61,152 nucleotides of DNA, taken from the NCBI RefSeq assembly GCF_016744025.1, contig NZ_JADGFC010000004.1:1-61152 (forward strand), written 5' to 3'. Origin of the DNA: Sulfurimonas sp. GTDB lineage: Bacteria > Campylobacterota > Campylobacteria > Campylobacterales > Sulfurimonadaceae. The notes beneath the pieces were generated by a model that saw only the letters and a program-made list of their open reading frames with translations, searched no databases and was not told the DNA's origin. Numbering within the stretch: the stretch's first letter is position 1; each line of letters opens with the position of its first letter. The position numbers and the translations under genes are program-made. Positions 1 to 8,157 of the stretch are shown here, one piece after another.

Positions 1-88
1 GCGGATTAAGTAAAAGTTTGAAGCTAAACTTAGTAGATTATTATCTTGTGAATTATAAGAAAAAGTAGAAAATTATGCACCCGTTTTT

Positions 89-394
89 TTAATTAAGTCC
101 CATTTGTAGTTTGTTATTAATATTTGTAGAGTCTAACATTTCAACTCTTTCAAAAGCTGCAAGTGCGGCTTCATAATTACCAGTTTCAAATGCTGAACGA
201 CCAAAGTAAAAGTTTAGATTTACATCTGAGAGTTTTGATAAATATATTTTTGAAAATATTTCATAACTATTTTTAAAATCTTTTTCTTTATAAGATTTCA
301 CTGCTTCTTTATATTGTAAATCGACATTAATACTGCCATCATTAGAGAATAAATATAAAGGAAACATAAGAATTAAAAACAGAAAAGTTTTCAT
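89..394 (-). CDS. Short secreted TPR-like protein, probably truncated
   Basis: A 101-residue protein with an N-terminal signal peptide (hydrophobic stretch at residues 3-16, then SNDG). Two TPR-like helical pairs follow at about residues 25-90, including the phrase FYFGRSAFETGNYEAALAAF. The start is supported by AAGGGTGA just upstream and by a TATAAT box at 427-422. The protein stops right after NKLQMGLN, in the middle of what looks like the next TPR unit. Secreted TPR proteins of this kind are normally several hundred residues long, so this is probably the 5' remnant of a larger gene. None of the other minus-strand frames down to position 1 clearly continues the repeat. The function is unknown; a periplasmic protein-protein interaction role is the most that can be inferred. 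Confidence 0.5.
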   Translation of the reverse strand: MKTFLFLILMFPLYLFSNDGSINVDLQYKEAVKSYKEKDFKNSYEIFSKIYLSKLSDVNLNFYFGRSAFETGNYEAALAAFERVEMLDSTNINNKLQMGLN

Positions 395-421
395 TTATTC
401 ACCCTTTTTTTAATTTAAAGC

Positions 422-427
422 ATTATA
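422..427 (-). promoter_or_regulatory. Putative -10 box for the TPR-like gene
   Basis: The minus strand reads TATAAT followed by GC, 28 bases upstream of the ATG at 394. No clear -35 is visible, which is usual for sigma-70 promoters in Campylobacterota. Confidence 0.4.
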
Positions 428-550
428 ATTTAATATAATACTATATTTTGATGTTTTATTTTTTGAATATATATTAAAGATAGAAGATGAAAGAAATATT
501 AAAGGAAGTGAGAAAATATTTTGATGATAGAGGAGAGTTAGATTAAAAGA

Positions 551-570
551 GTCTCACTAAAAAGTGAGAC
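551..570 (-). terminator. Rho-independent terminator after the GNAT gene
   Basis: GTCTCAC and GTGAGAC form a perfect 7-bp stem around a 6-base loop. On the minus strand the hairpin is followed by TCTTTTAATC, a T-rich tail. It lies 35 bases past the stop of the acetyltransferase gene at 605. Confidence 0.6.
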
Positions 571-604
571 AAAAATAGTGTTTATATTCTAGTAAGAGTA
601 ATTA

Positions 605-1228
605 TTAAAACTCAAATGACAAAAGTATTAAACCTGGTCTGCCAAATTTTTCTTTATAAAGTCCAGACTCTATTTGTCTAACTTCTTTAAAGCCGAGTTT
701 TTTATAGTAAAGTAGCGTCTCTAGTGAGCCTATTTCTACCATTGCCTGAGCTATGCGATAACCTTTAAGTCTGGCAGTTAAAAGACTTTTTTGCATCAAT
801 GCTTTTAAAACTCCAACATTCATATGACCTTCTAGTTCTTCCATAAAATCAAATATGAGGGTACTTTTATTAAGTCCAAAATTACAAGTATCTAATATCT
901 CAAAAAACTCTTCTGTATGGGAATCACTTCCTATCTCTTTTAAAGAATTCAAGAAAGTCTCTCTTGTTGCTATTCTTGGTTCATAACTACAAAGGGATCC
1001 AACACTTTTACCATCTATTTCAGCAATTAAAAAATTACTATAATGACATTGGTTCTTTCCTACTGTAGTTGTTAGTTTCTCTATATTTTTTAAAGTGGCA
1101 TCATCTTCTTTTGATTCAAATATCAAATCAAAAATTCCAATTTTCTTATCTGCACGAGAACTTTGTAAAATCATTTTTGCCAAAAACTCAGCATCTGTAT
1201 TTAAAGCTTTTCTTATTTTTATGTTCAT
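605..1228 (-). CDS. GNAT-family N-acetyltransferase
   Basis: A 207-residue protein of the GNAT superfamily, which transfers an acetyl group from acetyl-CoA to an amine; the substrate is unknown. The fold is recognisable from the N-terminal IRKALNTDAEFLAKM, the central FLIAEIDGKSVGSLCSYEP (beta strands carrying the acetyl-CoA site), and the C-terminal ETLLYYKKLGFKEVRQ, typical of the last GNAT helix and strand. An upstream in-frame TTG at 1240 would add four residues. I prefer the ATG at 1228 because GGAAAGAG lies six bases before it and would otherwise be coding. The gene stands alone between argS and the TPR remnant and has its own terminator. Confidence 0.75.
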   Translation of the reverse strand: MNIKIRKALNTDAEFLAKMILQSSRADKKIGIFDLIFESKEDDATLKNIEKLTTTVGKNQCHYSNFLIAEIDGKSVGSLCSYEPRIATRETFLNSLKEIGSDSHTEEFFEILDTCNFGLNKSTLIFDFMEELEGHMNVGVLKALMQKSLLTARLKGYRIAQAMVEIGSLETLLYYKKLGFKEVRQIESGLYKEKFGRPGLILLSFEF

Positions 1229-1395
1229 AACTCTTTCCAAAAATCAATTAAATTCATATATTTAGTAATAGTACCATATATTATGATGAATACATTCTTA
1301 ATCTTTATTTTTTTACAAAATTCATTGTACTTATCAAAGAAAATTATAATGCTAATTAGTAGTGATTTTGATTATTAAAAAGGTGATTGATGACT

Positions 1396-1416
1396 AGATG
1401 GGAGTAAATCCCATCT
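1396..1416. terminator. Weak hairpin downstream of argS
   Basis: AGATGGGA and TCCCATCT form an 8-bp stem around GTAAA, 18 bases past the argS stop at 1435. The stem is good but the T-run on the minus strand is missing, so termination is uncertain. Confidence 0.3.
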
Positions 1417-1434
1417 TTAAGATTACTAGTAGTT

Positions 1435-3030
1435 TTACTCTTCTTCTTTAGCCATTCTGTCTTTAGCTTCTATCCCTAAAAGAGAAAGACCAGTTTTAAG
1501 AGAAAGTGCAACTACAAAAAGTAGCTTTAAAAGTTTTGCTTCATCATCAGTTCCGATAATTCTACAATCATAGTAGAACTTATGAAGTGAAGCTGCAAGT
1601 GATTTTAAATAATCTGGAAGCTTTTGAACTTGACGAGAACTGAAGGCATCTTCAATAATCTCAGGAAGTAAAAGAGCATCAAAAAGAAGACTATCTGCAT
1701 TTTCATTAAGACCTTTTAGTGACGATGCCATAATATCTTCTTTTGAGAAATTACTTTTACTGAGAATAGTTTGTATTCTAGCATGTGCATATTGGATATA
1801 AAAAATAGGGTTTGAGCTATCTTGCTTTTTAAATTCTGATAAATCAAATTCTAAAGCAGTATCACTCTTTTTAGATGCAAAGATAAATCTAAGCGCATCT
1901 GAGCCTATTTCTTCAACAATATCACTCATAAGTATTACATTACCAGCACGTTTACTCATTTTATAAGGTTCGCCATCTTTAAGAAGACTTACCATTTGAG
2001 AAAGTAAAGTTTCAAGTTTTTTACTATTATAACCTAAGTACTCAACAGCAGCATTAACTCTTGGGATATAACCATGATGGTCAGCACCCCAGATATTGAT
2101 GTAGTGATCATATCCACGCTCAAATTTTTGATTGTGATAAACTATATCTCCAGCTAGATAAGTTGGACGACCATCTTCACGTACAACAACTCTATCATTA
2201 TCATCGCCTTTAGCCTCAGATGCTATCCAAATCTTCTCTTCTTTCTTATAGATACCATCAGCCATCTTCTGCATAACTCTATCCCAGTCGCTATAAAGAG
2301 ATGACTCATTAACAAAAGTATCAAAATGAATATTAGTGTCAGCCAAAGATGCTACAACTAGATCCATAACACCGTCTTTAGCCCAAAGAGCTAGTTCTTT
2401 ATAGCGAGATTCATCATTGAATATCTCTTTACCAAACTTCTCTAATGCACCATTTGCAAGACCTTCTAAGTACTCACCACGGTAATAACTCTCAGGATAC
2501 TCAACACTTTCATTAAGTATATTTTCACGAGCATAAAGAGCAATAGAAAGACCCAGTAAATCTATTTGATTTCCTGCATCATTTACATAATACTCAGCTG
2601 TAATATCATAACCTAAATGTTTTGCTAATCTGTAAAGTGTGTCACCGTAAACAGCACCACGAGCATGACCAATATGAAGCGGACCAGTAGGATTTGCACT
2701 AACAAACTCTAAAAGTATCTTACTTTTTTTGTCTTGTTTGCCAAATTCACTTTGATTTTGAAGTGCCCAATCACCATACTCACTTAAAAAGTTTTCACTA
2801 AGGCGAAAATTCAAGTAACCTTTAACTGATTCAACACTGGAAAAAATTTCTGATTCATTAAATGAAGAAGCTAAATCCTCAGCTATAACCATAGGAGACT
2901 TCCTAAGTTCTTTAGCTAGAGAAAAAGCAATTGGTGTAGAGAAATGACCAAATGCTCTGTCTTTTGGTTTTTCTAAAACAACTTCACGACCAAACTTTTC
3001 GCGCAAAAGCGCCGATACACGTTGTTTCAA
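1435..3030 (-). CDS. argS: Arginyl-tRNA synthetase
   Basis: A 531-residue class I aminoacyl-tRNA synthetase that charges tRNA-Arg with arginine in the cytoplasm. The N-terminal Add1-type domain covers about residues 1-95. The HIGH motif is at 119-122 in NPTGPLHIGHARGAVYGD. The KMSKS loop is intact as YKMSKRAGN around residue 350. The C-terminal DALR anticodon-binding domain begins near FYIQYAHARIQTIL. Length is normal for the family. The gene is four bases downstream of tatA and is probably the last gene of an operon that also carries gmk, the acidic protein and fliR. The same neighbour order (argS, tatA, gmk, acidic protein, fliR) is known in Campylobacter. Confidence 0.97.
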   Translation of the reverse strand: MKQRVSALLREKFGREVVLEKPKDRAFGHFSTPIAFSLAKELRKSPMVIAEDLASSFNESEIFSSVESVKGYLNFRLSENFLSEYGDWALQNQSEFGKQDKKSKILLEFVSANPTGPLHIGHARGAVYGDTLYRLAKHLGYDITAEYYVNDAGNQIDLLGLSIALYARENILNESVEYPESYYRGEYLEGLANGALEKFGKEIFNDESRYKELALWAKDGVMDLVVASLADTNIHFDTFVNESSLYSDWDRVMQKMADGIYKKEEKIWIASEAKGDDNDRVVVREDGRPTYLAGDIVYHNQKFERGYDHYINIWGADHHGYIPRVNAAVEYLGYNSKKLETLLSQMVSLLKDGEPYKMSKRAGNVILMSDIVEEIGSDALRFIFASKKSDTALEFDLSEFKKQDSSNPIFYIQYAHARIQTILSKSNFSKEDIMASSLKGLNENADSLLFDALLLPEIIEDAFSSRQVQKLPDYLKSLAASLHKFYYDCRIIGTDDEAKLLKLLFVVALSLKTGLSLLGIEAKDRMAKEEE

Positions 3031-3033
3031 TTA

Positions 3034-3270
3034 TTATGCTTGTGTTGTAGTTTTTGGAGCTTCTGTAGATGCAACTTCTTCGTTGTTCTCTACTTTTTTA
3101 GGAGCTTCAGTAGATGCTGTTTCAACTTCATCTGTTTCTTTCATTTCACTTTTGAAGTTTTTGATTCCCTTACCAAGACCTTTTGCTAAGTCAGGTATCT
3201 TTTTAGCACCAAATAAAAGTACGATAATTCCAAATATTATTAATAGTTCTGTTCCACCAGGCATGCCCAT
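3034..3270 (-). CDS. tatA: Sec-independent protein translocase subunit TatA
   Basis: A 78-residue TatA/E protein that forms the pore-like oligomers of the twin-arginine export pathway for folded proteins. It has one membrane helix (about residues 8-22, [17 protein letters not shown]), the [21 protein letters not shown] hinge and amphipathic helix at about 20-40, and a polar tail rich in E, K and T. The tail contains two imperfect copies of [10 protein letters not shown]-like sequence. Length and order of elements are typical. It lies between gmk and argS. Confidence 0.95.
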   Translation of the reverse strand: MGMPGGTELLIIFGIIVLLFGAKKIPDLAKGLGKGIKNFKSEMKETDEVETASTEAPKKVENNEEVASTEAPKTTTQA

Positions 3271-3331
3271 GATATTCCTTTTTTTTATAAAATTAATTCG
3301 AGAGTATATCTACACTTTGCTGTAACTACTC

Positions 3332-3955
3332 TTATTGCTCTATATCTTCCCAATTTTGCACAAATTCATTCACTTCGTTCATTGAAGTTTTCATTCTAGC
3401 AGTTATTGCAATTTGTCTCAGTATACCAGCAGCTCTTTGTAAATCATCGTTAATAATCAAGAAATCATATTCACTAACTCTTTGAATTTCTCTTTTAGCC
3501 ATCTTTAGGCGAGCGTCCATAACTTCTTGTGAATCAGTAGAACGACCAGCAAGTCTACTCTTTAGTTCAGATAGTGTTGGAGGTGTTATAAATACTGAAG
3601 TTGTTATATCTCCAAGTCTATTATTAACAGCTGTATTACCTTGTACATCTATATCAAAAAGAATTAACTTACCTTCACTTAAAGCTTTACGAACAGGTTT
3701 AACTGATGTCCCATAATAATTTCCATGAACAAATGCATATTCTAAAAAATGATTATCTTCAATATCTTGCTTGAATTCTTCTTGGCTTACAAAATGATAA
3801 TCTACACCATCTTTCTCAGTGCCTCTAAGTGGGCGAGTTGTTGTAGATATAGAGAAGTAACACTCTCCTATATCATTTATGATTTCATTTAATAAAGAAC
3901 TTTTTCCTGCACCACTTGGGCCTGAAAGAACTAAGACTGCTCCACTTTTATTCAC
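3332..3955 (-). CDS. gmk: Guanylate kinase
   Basis: A 207-residue guanylate kinase that phosphorylates GMP to GDP with ATP. The P-loop is SGPSGAGKSS at residues 11-20. The GMP-binding region includes STTTRPLRGTEKDGVDYHFVS, and the lid region is typical (RLAGRSTDSQEV). The start codon is GTG and overlaps the upstream stop by one base (TAGTG); GGTGA eight bases upstream is a plausible ribosome site. This tight junction suggests translational coupling to the acidic protein gene. A 61-bp gap follows before tatA. Confidence 0.96.
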   Translation of the reverse strand: MNKSGAVLVLSGPSGAGKSSLLNEIINDIGECYFSISTTTRPLRGTEKDGVDYHFVSQEEFKQDIEDNHFLEYAFVHGNYYGTSVKPVRKALSEGKLILFDIDVQGNTAVNNRLGDITTSVFITPPTLSELKSRLAGRSTDSQEVMDARLKMAKREIQRVSEYDFLIINDDLQRAAGILRQIAITARMKTSMNEVNEFVQNWEDIEQ

Positions 3956-5679
3956 TACTTGTCACCTAATGTTATATTGATATTTATTTTCATACCTTTC
4001 ATAGAAGCGGCTACATCTTCGTTTGAAAGAGCTATTAATAATTTTTTAAGAGCTTCTACACCTTCGTTATCCGGTGTAATTTCAGTGTTTATTTCTTCTG
4101 AAATTTCTAAATCTTCAGTACTAAACTCTTCAAGTTCATCAAGGTCACTAACAGAATCACTTTCATCTGAGATGCTAGTGTCCACTTCTTCAGAAACTTC
4201 TTCACCGATTGCAAGCTTTATATCTCTTGTATTTAATGACTCAAGTCCATCTATATCATTTACTGCAATATCTAAAAGCGAATCTGCATCTAACTCACTC
4301 TCAAGATCTTCATCACTAAGTTCAAGAACAGCATTTTCAATTTCACTCTCTAAGTCTTCATCTTTAATATCATCAATGTTTAGTTCGTCTTCTAGGTTCG
4401 TCTCTTCGAGACTTTCTAGTTCATCGAGGTTTTCAACATTCTCGTTTTCGTTTAAATCGCTAGTGTTCACTTCACTTTCTTCAGCTATGTCAAACTCTTC
4501 AGTATTGACTTCTTCAAGTTCTAAATCATCTGAGTCTAAATCTCCTAAATCTAAAGTTTCATCCTCGTCACTAATTTTATCTAGAGATAAATCATCAGTT
4601 TCTAATTCATCAAGACTGTCCACTTCATCATTATCATCTTTTAAATCTAATTCTAGTTCTGAATCATCTGAGTCAAAGTCTAAATCTCCTAAATTTAAGT
4701 CAGATTCATCTAAAGTATCTTCTTTGCCTAACTCATCTGCTTCTAGGGCTTCAGGACTTTCAACTTCATCACTATCTTCTTCTAATTCTAGGTCTCTTTC
4801 TAAGTCTCCTAAGTCCATCTCTTCGAGATTTTCGACTTTTTCACTTTTTTCAACCTCATCTAAATCCAAATCTCCTAAGTCCATATCATCTAAAATATCT
4901 ACTTCATCACTTGGTTTTGCTTCTTCACTTTTAGCTTCTGTTTTTACTTCTAAATCATCGTCAAAATCTAAGTCTTCAAGTTCTATATCCATGCCATCTA
5001 AATCATCAATGGATTCTTCTGTTTCAACTTCTTCTGTTTCTTCTAAAAGCTCTTGAACTTCTTGAAGTTCATCTTTATCTAAAACACTTTCACTTACATC
5101 AACATCATCTAAAGAAATATCATCTTCTAGATTCATATCATCTAAATCTAGTTCGTCATCGTCTGATAGGTCTAAGTCATGGCTAAGTTCAGAATCTTCA
5201 AGTTCATCTAAGTCATCCAAGCCAACAAGGTTGTCTAAATCACCAAGATCATCAGCATCTAGTTCCAAAAGTTCACTATCATCTATTATCTCTTCTTTGG
5301 AATCAGTTAAATCTAATTCTTCCATATCATCTTCATCTTCAGAACCTAAATCAACCACACTTGCTTCTTTGCCCAAAGTAGAAAAAAGTTCAACTAAATC
5401 AGTTGGTAGGAATGGTTTTCTTAAGATAGATGTAAAACCCTCAATCTCCACCGCATCACGTGAACAAATATATAGTGATTTACTAAACTCAACTTTATCT
5501 TTAAGCTCAGCTAGTAACTCTTCACTATACAGAGTATCATCCAATACAAATAAGTCATAAGTTCCAGCTTCTATCTCTTCAACACTAGCAACGATATCTA
5601 GTTTGTCAAAAGTCTTTTGTGCACTAAGAGTTACTAATTTTGTAACTACTGGATTATCATTTAAAAGTAATATATTCAC
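3955..5679 (-). CDS. Highly acidic protein with N-terminal receiver-like domain
   Basis: A 574-residue protein. Residues 1-105 resemble a degenerate response-regulator receiver: MNILLLNDNP (acidic pair N7-D8), DLFVLDDTLY (D47/D48 where the phospho-Asp would sit) and LRKPFLPTDL (the conserved Lys-Pro at 88-89). From about residue 110 to 520 it is almost entirely Asp, Glu, Leu and Ser in short degenerate repeats such as LDLGDLD and ELEEDS. A short ordered C-terminus (about 530-574) reads EGVEALKKLLIALSNEDV then MKININITLGDK. It sits between gmk and fliR, as does the 'highly acidic protein' of Campylobacter jejuni. Its function is unknown; a flagellar or scaffold role is inferred from position only. 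Confidence 0.85.
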   Translation of the reverse strand: MNILLLNDNPVVTKLVTLSAQKTFDKLDIVASVEEIEAGTYDLFVLDDTLYSEELLAELKDKVEFSKSLYICSRDAVEIEGFTSILRKPFLPTDLVELFSTLGKEASVVDLGSEDEDDMEELDLTDSKEEIIDDSELLELDADDLGDLDNLVGLDDLDELEDSELSHDLDLSDDDELDLDDMNLEDDISLDDVDVSESVLDKDELQEVQELLEETEEVETEESIDDLDGMDIELEDLDFDDDLEVKTEAKSEEAKPSDEVDILDDMDLGDLDLDEVEKSEKVENLEEMDLGDLERDLELEEDSDEVESPEALEADELGKEDTLDESDLNLGDLDFDSDDSELELDLKDDNDEVDSLDELETDDLSLDKISDEDETLDLGDLDSDDLELEEVNTEEFDIAEESEVNTSDLNENENVENLDELESLEETNLEDELNIDDIKDEDLESEIENAVLELSDEDLESELDADSLLDIAVNDIDGLESLNTRDIKLAIGEEVSEEVDTSISDESDSVSDLDELEEFSTEDLEISEEINTEITPDNEGVEALKKLLIALSNEDVAASMKGMKININITLGDK

Positions 5680-5725
5680 GTCTATTCCTTTGGGGCATAA
5701 GTTTTATCAATTGTAGCAAAAAAAA

Positions 5726-6493
5726 CTAAAAAAGAATCTCTAAATAATTAAAAGCTTCTTGCATTTGCATTTTTAAAATCAACATGGTAGCACTAAAAGT
5801 CGCTATGAGAACGGTAAATGCAACCATAATCTTAATAGGAAAACCAATAACAAGAAGATTAAACTGAGGCATTGTTTTCATTAGCATTCCAAATATAATA
5901 TCAGCAAGCCAGGATAGTGCAATGGTTGGAAAAGCAATCATAAAACCAACTATAAACATATTTGATGCAGCTTTAATTATATAGTTAAAAAGGTCTTCAC
6001 TCATAAGAAAACCACCAAGCGGTATAGCACTTAAAGAGCCGTCAATAAAAAGAAGTAACCAGTGATGAAGGTCAATTGCAAGTAAAACCATCAAGCCCAT
6101 AAGAGATAAAAATTGAGAAATAATAGGCATCGATACACCGGTTTGAGGGTCAATTGCACTTGCCATTGAAAAACCCATCATAAAAGATATCATTCCTCCG
6201 GCAAAGGTTATTACATTATACGCTAGGAGTAAGATAACACCTATTGCTAAACCAAAGAATAGCTCACTAAGTATTGCAAGAAATATGGTAGGCATATTTA
6301 TGGCTATTAAAAGAGGTGGCATTGATGAGTAAAAAACTATTGTAAAGAAAAAGGCCATTGAAGTTTTTATGGTCATTGGAATATTTTTATGTGAGAAAAT
6401 TGGTGCTGCCATAAATAGTGCTGCAAAACGAAAAAATAGAAGTATAAAACCAACTATATATGTATCGCTAAAAACATCTGTCCATGATAACAT
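5726..6493 (-). CDS. fliR: Flagellar biosynthetic protein FliR
   Basis: A 255-residue integral membrane protein of the flagellar type III export gate (FliPQR). It has about six hydrophobic helices, starting FILLFFRFAALFMAAPIFSHKNIP, which is the family N-terminal signature. It also has LLLAYNVITFAGGMISFMMGFSMASAIDPQTG and the C-terminal NLLVIGFPIKIMVAF. The last is the conserved FliR/EscT region. Length is normal. The gene is 11 bases downstream of the ABC ATPase gene. With PflA elsewhere in the window it shows the organism is flagellated. Confidence 0.95.
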   Translation of the reverse strand: MLSWTDVFSDTYIVGFILLFFRFAALFMAAPIFSHKNIPMTIKTSMAFFFTIVFYSSMPPLLIAINMPTIFLAILSELFFGLAIGVILLLAYNVITFAGGMISFMMGFSMASAIDPQTGVSMPIISQFLSLMGLMVLLAIDLHHWLLLFIDGSLSAIPLGGFLMSEDLFNYIIKAASNMFIVGFMIAFPTIALSWLADIIFGMLMKTMPQFNLLVIGFPIKIMVAFTVLIATFSATMLILKMQMQEAFNYLEILF

Positions 6494-6503
6494 TAGATTC
6501 GAC

Positions 6504-7148
6504 TCACTTAACTACGAGTAGTTTCTTATTTTCGAGTCTATAGACTTTTTTACACTTAAAAGCCAACTCTTCATCGTGAGTTACAAGAACCATTGCAGCA
6601 CTCTTATTCTCAAGATACTCAAAAAATATATCCATAACTTCGTTTGCAGTTGATTTATCCAAGTTTCCAGTTGGCTCATCAACAAATAAGATGCGAGGCT
6701 GCTTAGTCAAAACTCTAGCAATAGAAACTCTTTGCTGTTGTCCACCAGAGAGCTCTGTTACTTTTTGATTTATTGCCTCATAAATATTTAATCTCTTTAA
6801 TAATTCATCATTGATATCTTGTTCTGATAACATTGCAGCAACTTCAAGATTTTCTAAAGCGCTAAACCCTTTAAAAAGGTAGTGAGATTGAAAAACAAGT
6901 CCTAGTGAATCTCTTTTAATTTGAGCTAATCTTTTCTTATTCATTTTTGCAATCTCTTCACCAAAGAGACTAACACTTCCATAATCCGATATTAATAGAG
7001 TTGATAATATATGAAGTAATGTAGACTTACCACTACCACTAACACCGATAATAGCTACGGAATCTTTTTCATTTAAATCCAAGGATATATCGCTAAATAG
7101 TTCATATTCAAAAGTGTGTGATAAGTTTTTTGCTGATAATAAATTCAT
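6504..7148 (-). CDS. ABC transporter ATP-binding protein, LolD-like
   Basis: A 214-residue ATPase subunit of the LolD/MacB class. Walker A is GVSGSGKST at residues 35-43, the Q-loop is LGLVFQSHYLFKGFSALENLEVA, the signature is LSGGQQQR, and Walker B with D-loop is ILFVDEPTGNLD. The Q-loop/ALENL pattern is typical of LolD and FtsE-type proteins. No permease gene is adjacent. In C. jejuni an ABC ATPase gene also sits next to fliR. The gene starts a minus-strand operon and is divergent from nuoA, with a 134-bp shared upstream region. Confidence 0.85.
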   Translation of the reverse strand: MNLLSAKNLSHTFEYELFSDISLDLNEKDSVAIIGVSGSGKSTLLHILSTLLISDYGSVSLFGEEIAKMNKKRLAQIKRDSLGLVFQSHYLFKGFSALENLEVAAMLSEQDINDELLKRLNIYEAINQKVTELSGGQQQRVSIARVLTKQPRILFVDEPTGNLDKSTANEVMDIFFEYLENKSAAMVLVTHDEELAFKCKKVYRLENKKLLVVK

Positions 7149-7282
7149 AAATTATTATATCCTACCTAAGCAAAAAAAGGTTTTATAAAAATACAAAATA
7201 TTTAACATATATTCTATACTCTTTACTTTACTTTTAAGCAATCTTAGATATTATCTGACATATATAATAAAAAGGAATATTA

Positions 7283-7645
7283 ATGTCGCTTGAATTAGTA
7301 CTTGCTTCTTCTATTGTTTTTCTTTTAGCTGTGGTTATACCGACCCTTTTTATTTTGTCTAAAAAGCTTGGACCAAACACTCAAGGAAATAGAGAAAAGA
7401 ACCTTCCTTACGAAAGTGGGATAACAAATCCTGTAGGTGGTTGTGATAGTCGTTTTAGCATTAAGTTTTACCTAGTAGCTATCCTCTTTGTTCTTTTTGA
7501 TGTAGAGATTATGCTTATGTTTCCATGGGCTGTAAATGTTAGAGAACTTGGTTTTTTTGGGATAATGGAAATGTTTACTTTTATGGCGCTTCTTTTAGCC
7601 GGTCTTATATATGTATATCGAATAGGAGCTCTTAAATGGCAGTAG
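7283..7645 (+). CDS. nuoA: NADH-quinone oxidoreductase subunit A (cluster A)
   Basis: A 120-residue membrane subunit of complex I with three transmembrane helices. The conserved loop is [21 protein letters not shown], and helix 2 carries [24 protein letters not shown] lies eight bases before the ATG. The gene heads the plus-strand half of cluster A, and its stop overlaps nuoB by 10 bases. AT-rich sequence upstream (7199-7270) contains several TATAAT-like matches, but I cannot choose one -10 box. Confidence 0.96.
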   Translation: MSLELVLASSIVFLLAVVIPTLFILSKKLGPNTQGNREKNLPYESGITNPVGGCDSRFSIKFYLVAILFVLFDVEIMLMFPWAVNVRELGFFGIMEMFTFMALLLAGLIYVYRIGALKWQ

Positions 7646-8157
7646 GTGCAGAAGCAATTTTCGGAGATAGTGTTATCACAACAAAACTTGATAGTGCTAT
7701 AGGTTGGGCTAGAGAATCATCAATGTGGCCATATATATTCGGTACAGCATGTTGTGCTATTGAGTTTATGAGCGTGGCATCTAGTAAGTTTGATATTTCA
7801 AGGTTTGGGGCAGAAGTTGTTCGTTTCTCACCTAGGCAAGCTGACTTAATGATAGTAGCTGGAACAATAAGTTACAAACAAGCTCCAGTATTAAAAAGAA
7901 TTTATGATCAGATGACAGAACCAAAATGGGTTATCAGCATGGGTGCATGTGCTTGTAGTGGTGGTTTTTATGACAACTACACAACTGTTCAAGGGATTGA
8001 CTCAATAATACCTGTTGATGTTTATGTAGCAGGATGTCCACCTAGACCAGAAGCACTTTTAAATGCCTTAGCAGAGATACAAAAACAACAACTCAAAGAA
8101 GAAAGCATACTAAAAGATAGAGTAAACACTGAGTTTAAAGGTGAACTTGATGCATGA
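7636..8157 (+). CDS. nuoB: NADH-quinone oxidoreductase subunit B (cluster A)
   Basis: A 173-residue subunit that carries cluster N2, the last Fe-S centre before quinone. The N2 cysteines are visible: C39-C40 in [10 protein letters not shown]105 in [10 protein letters not shown] and C134 in [21 protein letters not shown] and [14 protein letters not shown] are the usual family blocks. AGGAG seven bases before the ATG supports the start, which overlaps the end of nuoA. The C-terminus overlaps the start of the fused nuoCD gene by eight bases. Confidence 0.96.
   Translation: MAVGAEAIFGDSVITTKLDSAIGWARESSMWPYIFGTACCAIEFMSVASSKFDISRFGAEVVRFSPRQADLMIVAGTISYKQAPVLKRIYDQMTEPKWVISMGACACSGGFYDNYTTVQGIDSIIPVDVYVAGCPPRPEALLNALAEIQKQQLKEESILKDRVNTEFKGELDA

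Noticed and set aside
487-546. 19-codon plus-strand frame MKEILKEVRKYFDDRGELD
   Set aside because: Reads coherently and has a TATAAT-like box at 434-439, but is too short and has no clear ribosome site. Could be a remnant; not enough support.
3959-5056. Long plus-strand open frame rich in Ser and Lys
   Set aside because: It is the antisense of the acidic D/E repeats (GAT/GAA codons read backwards as ATC/TTC and shifted to Ser). No ribosome site, no family pattern.
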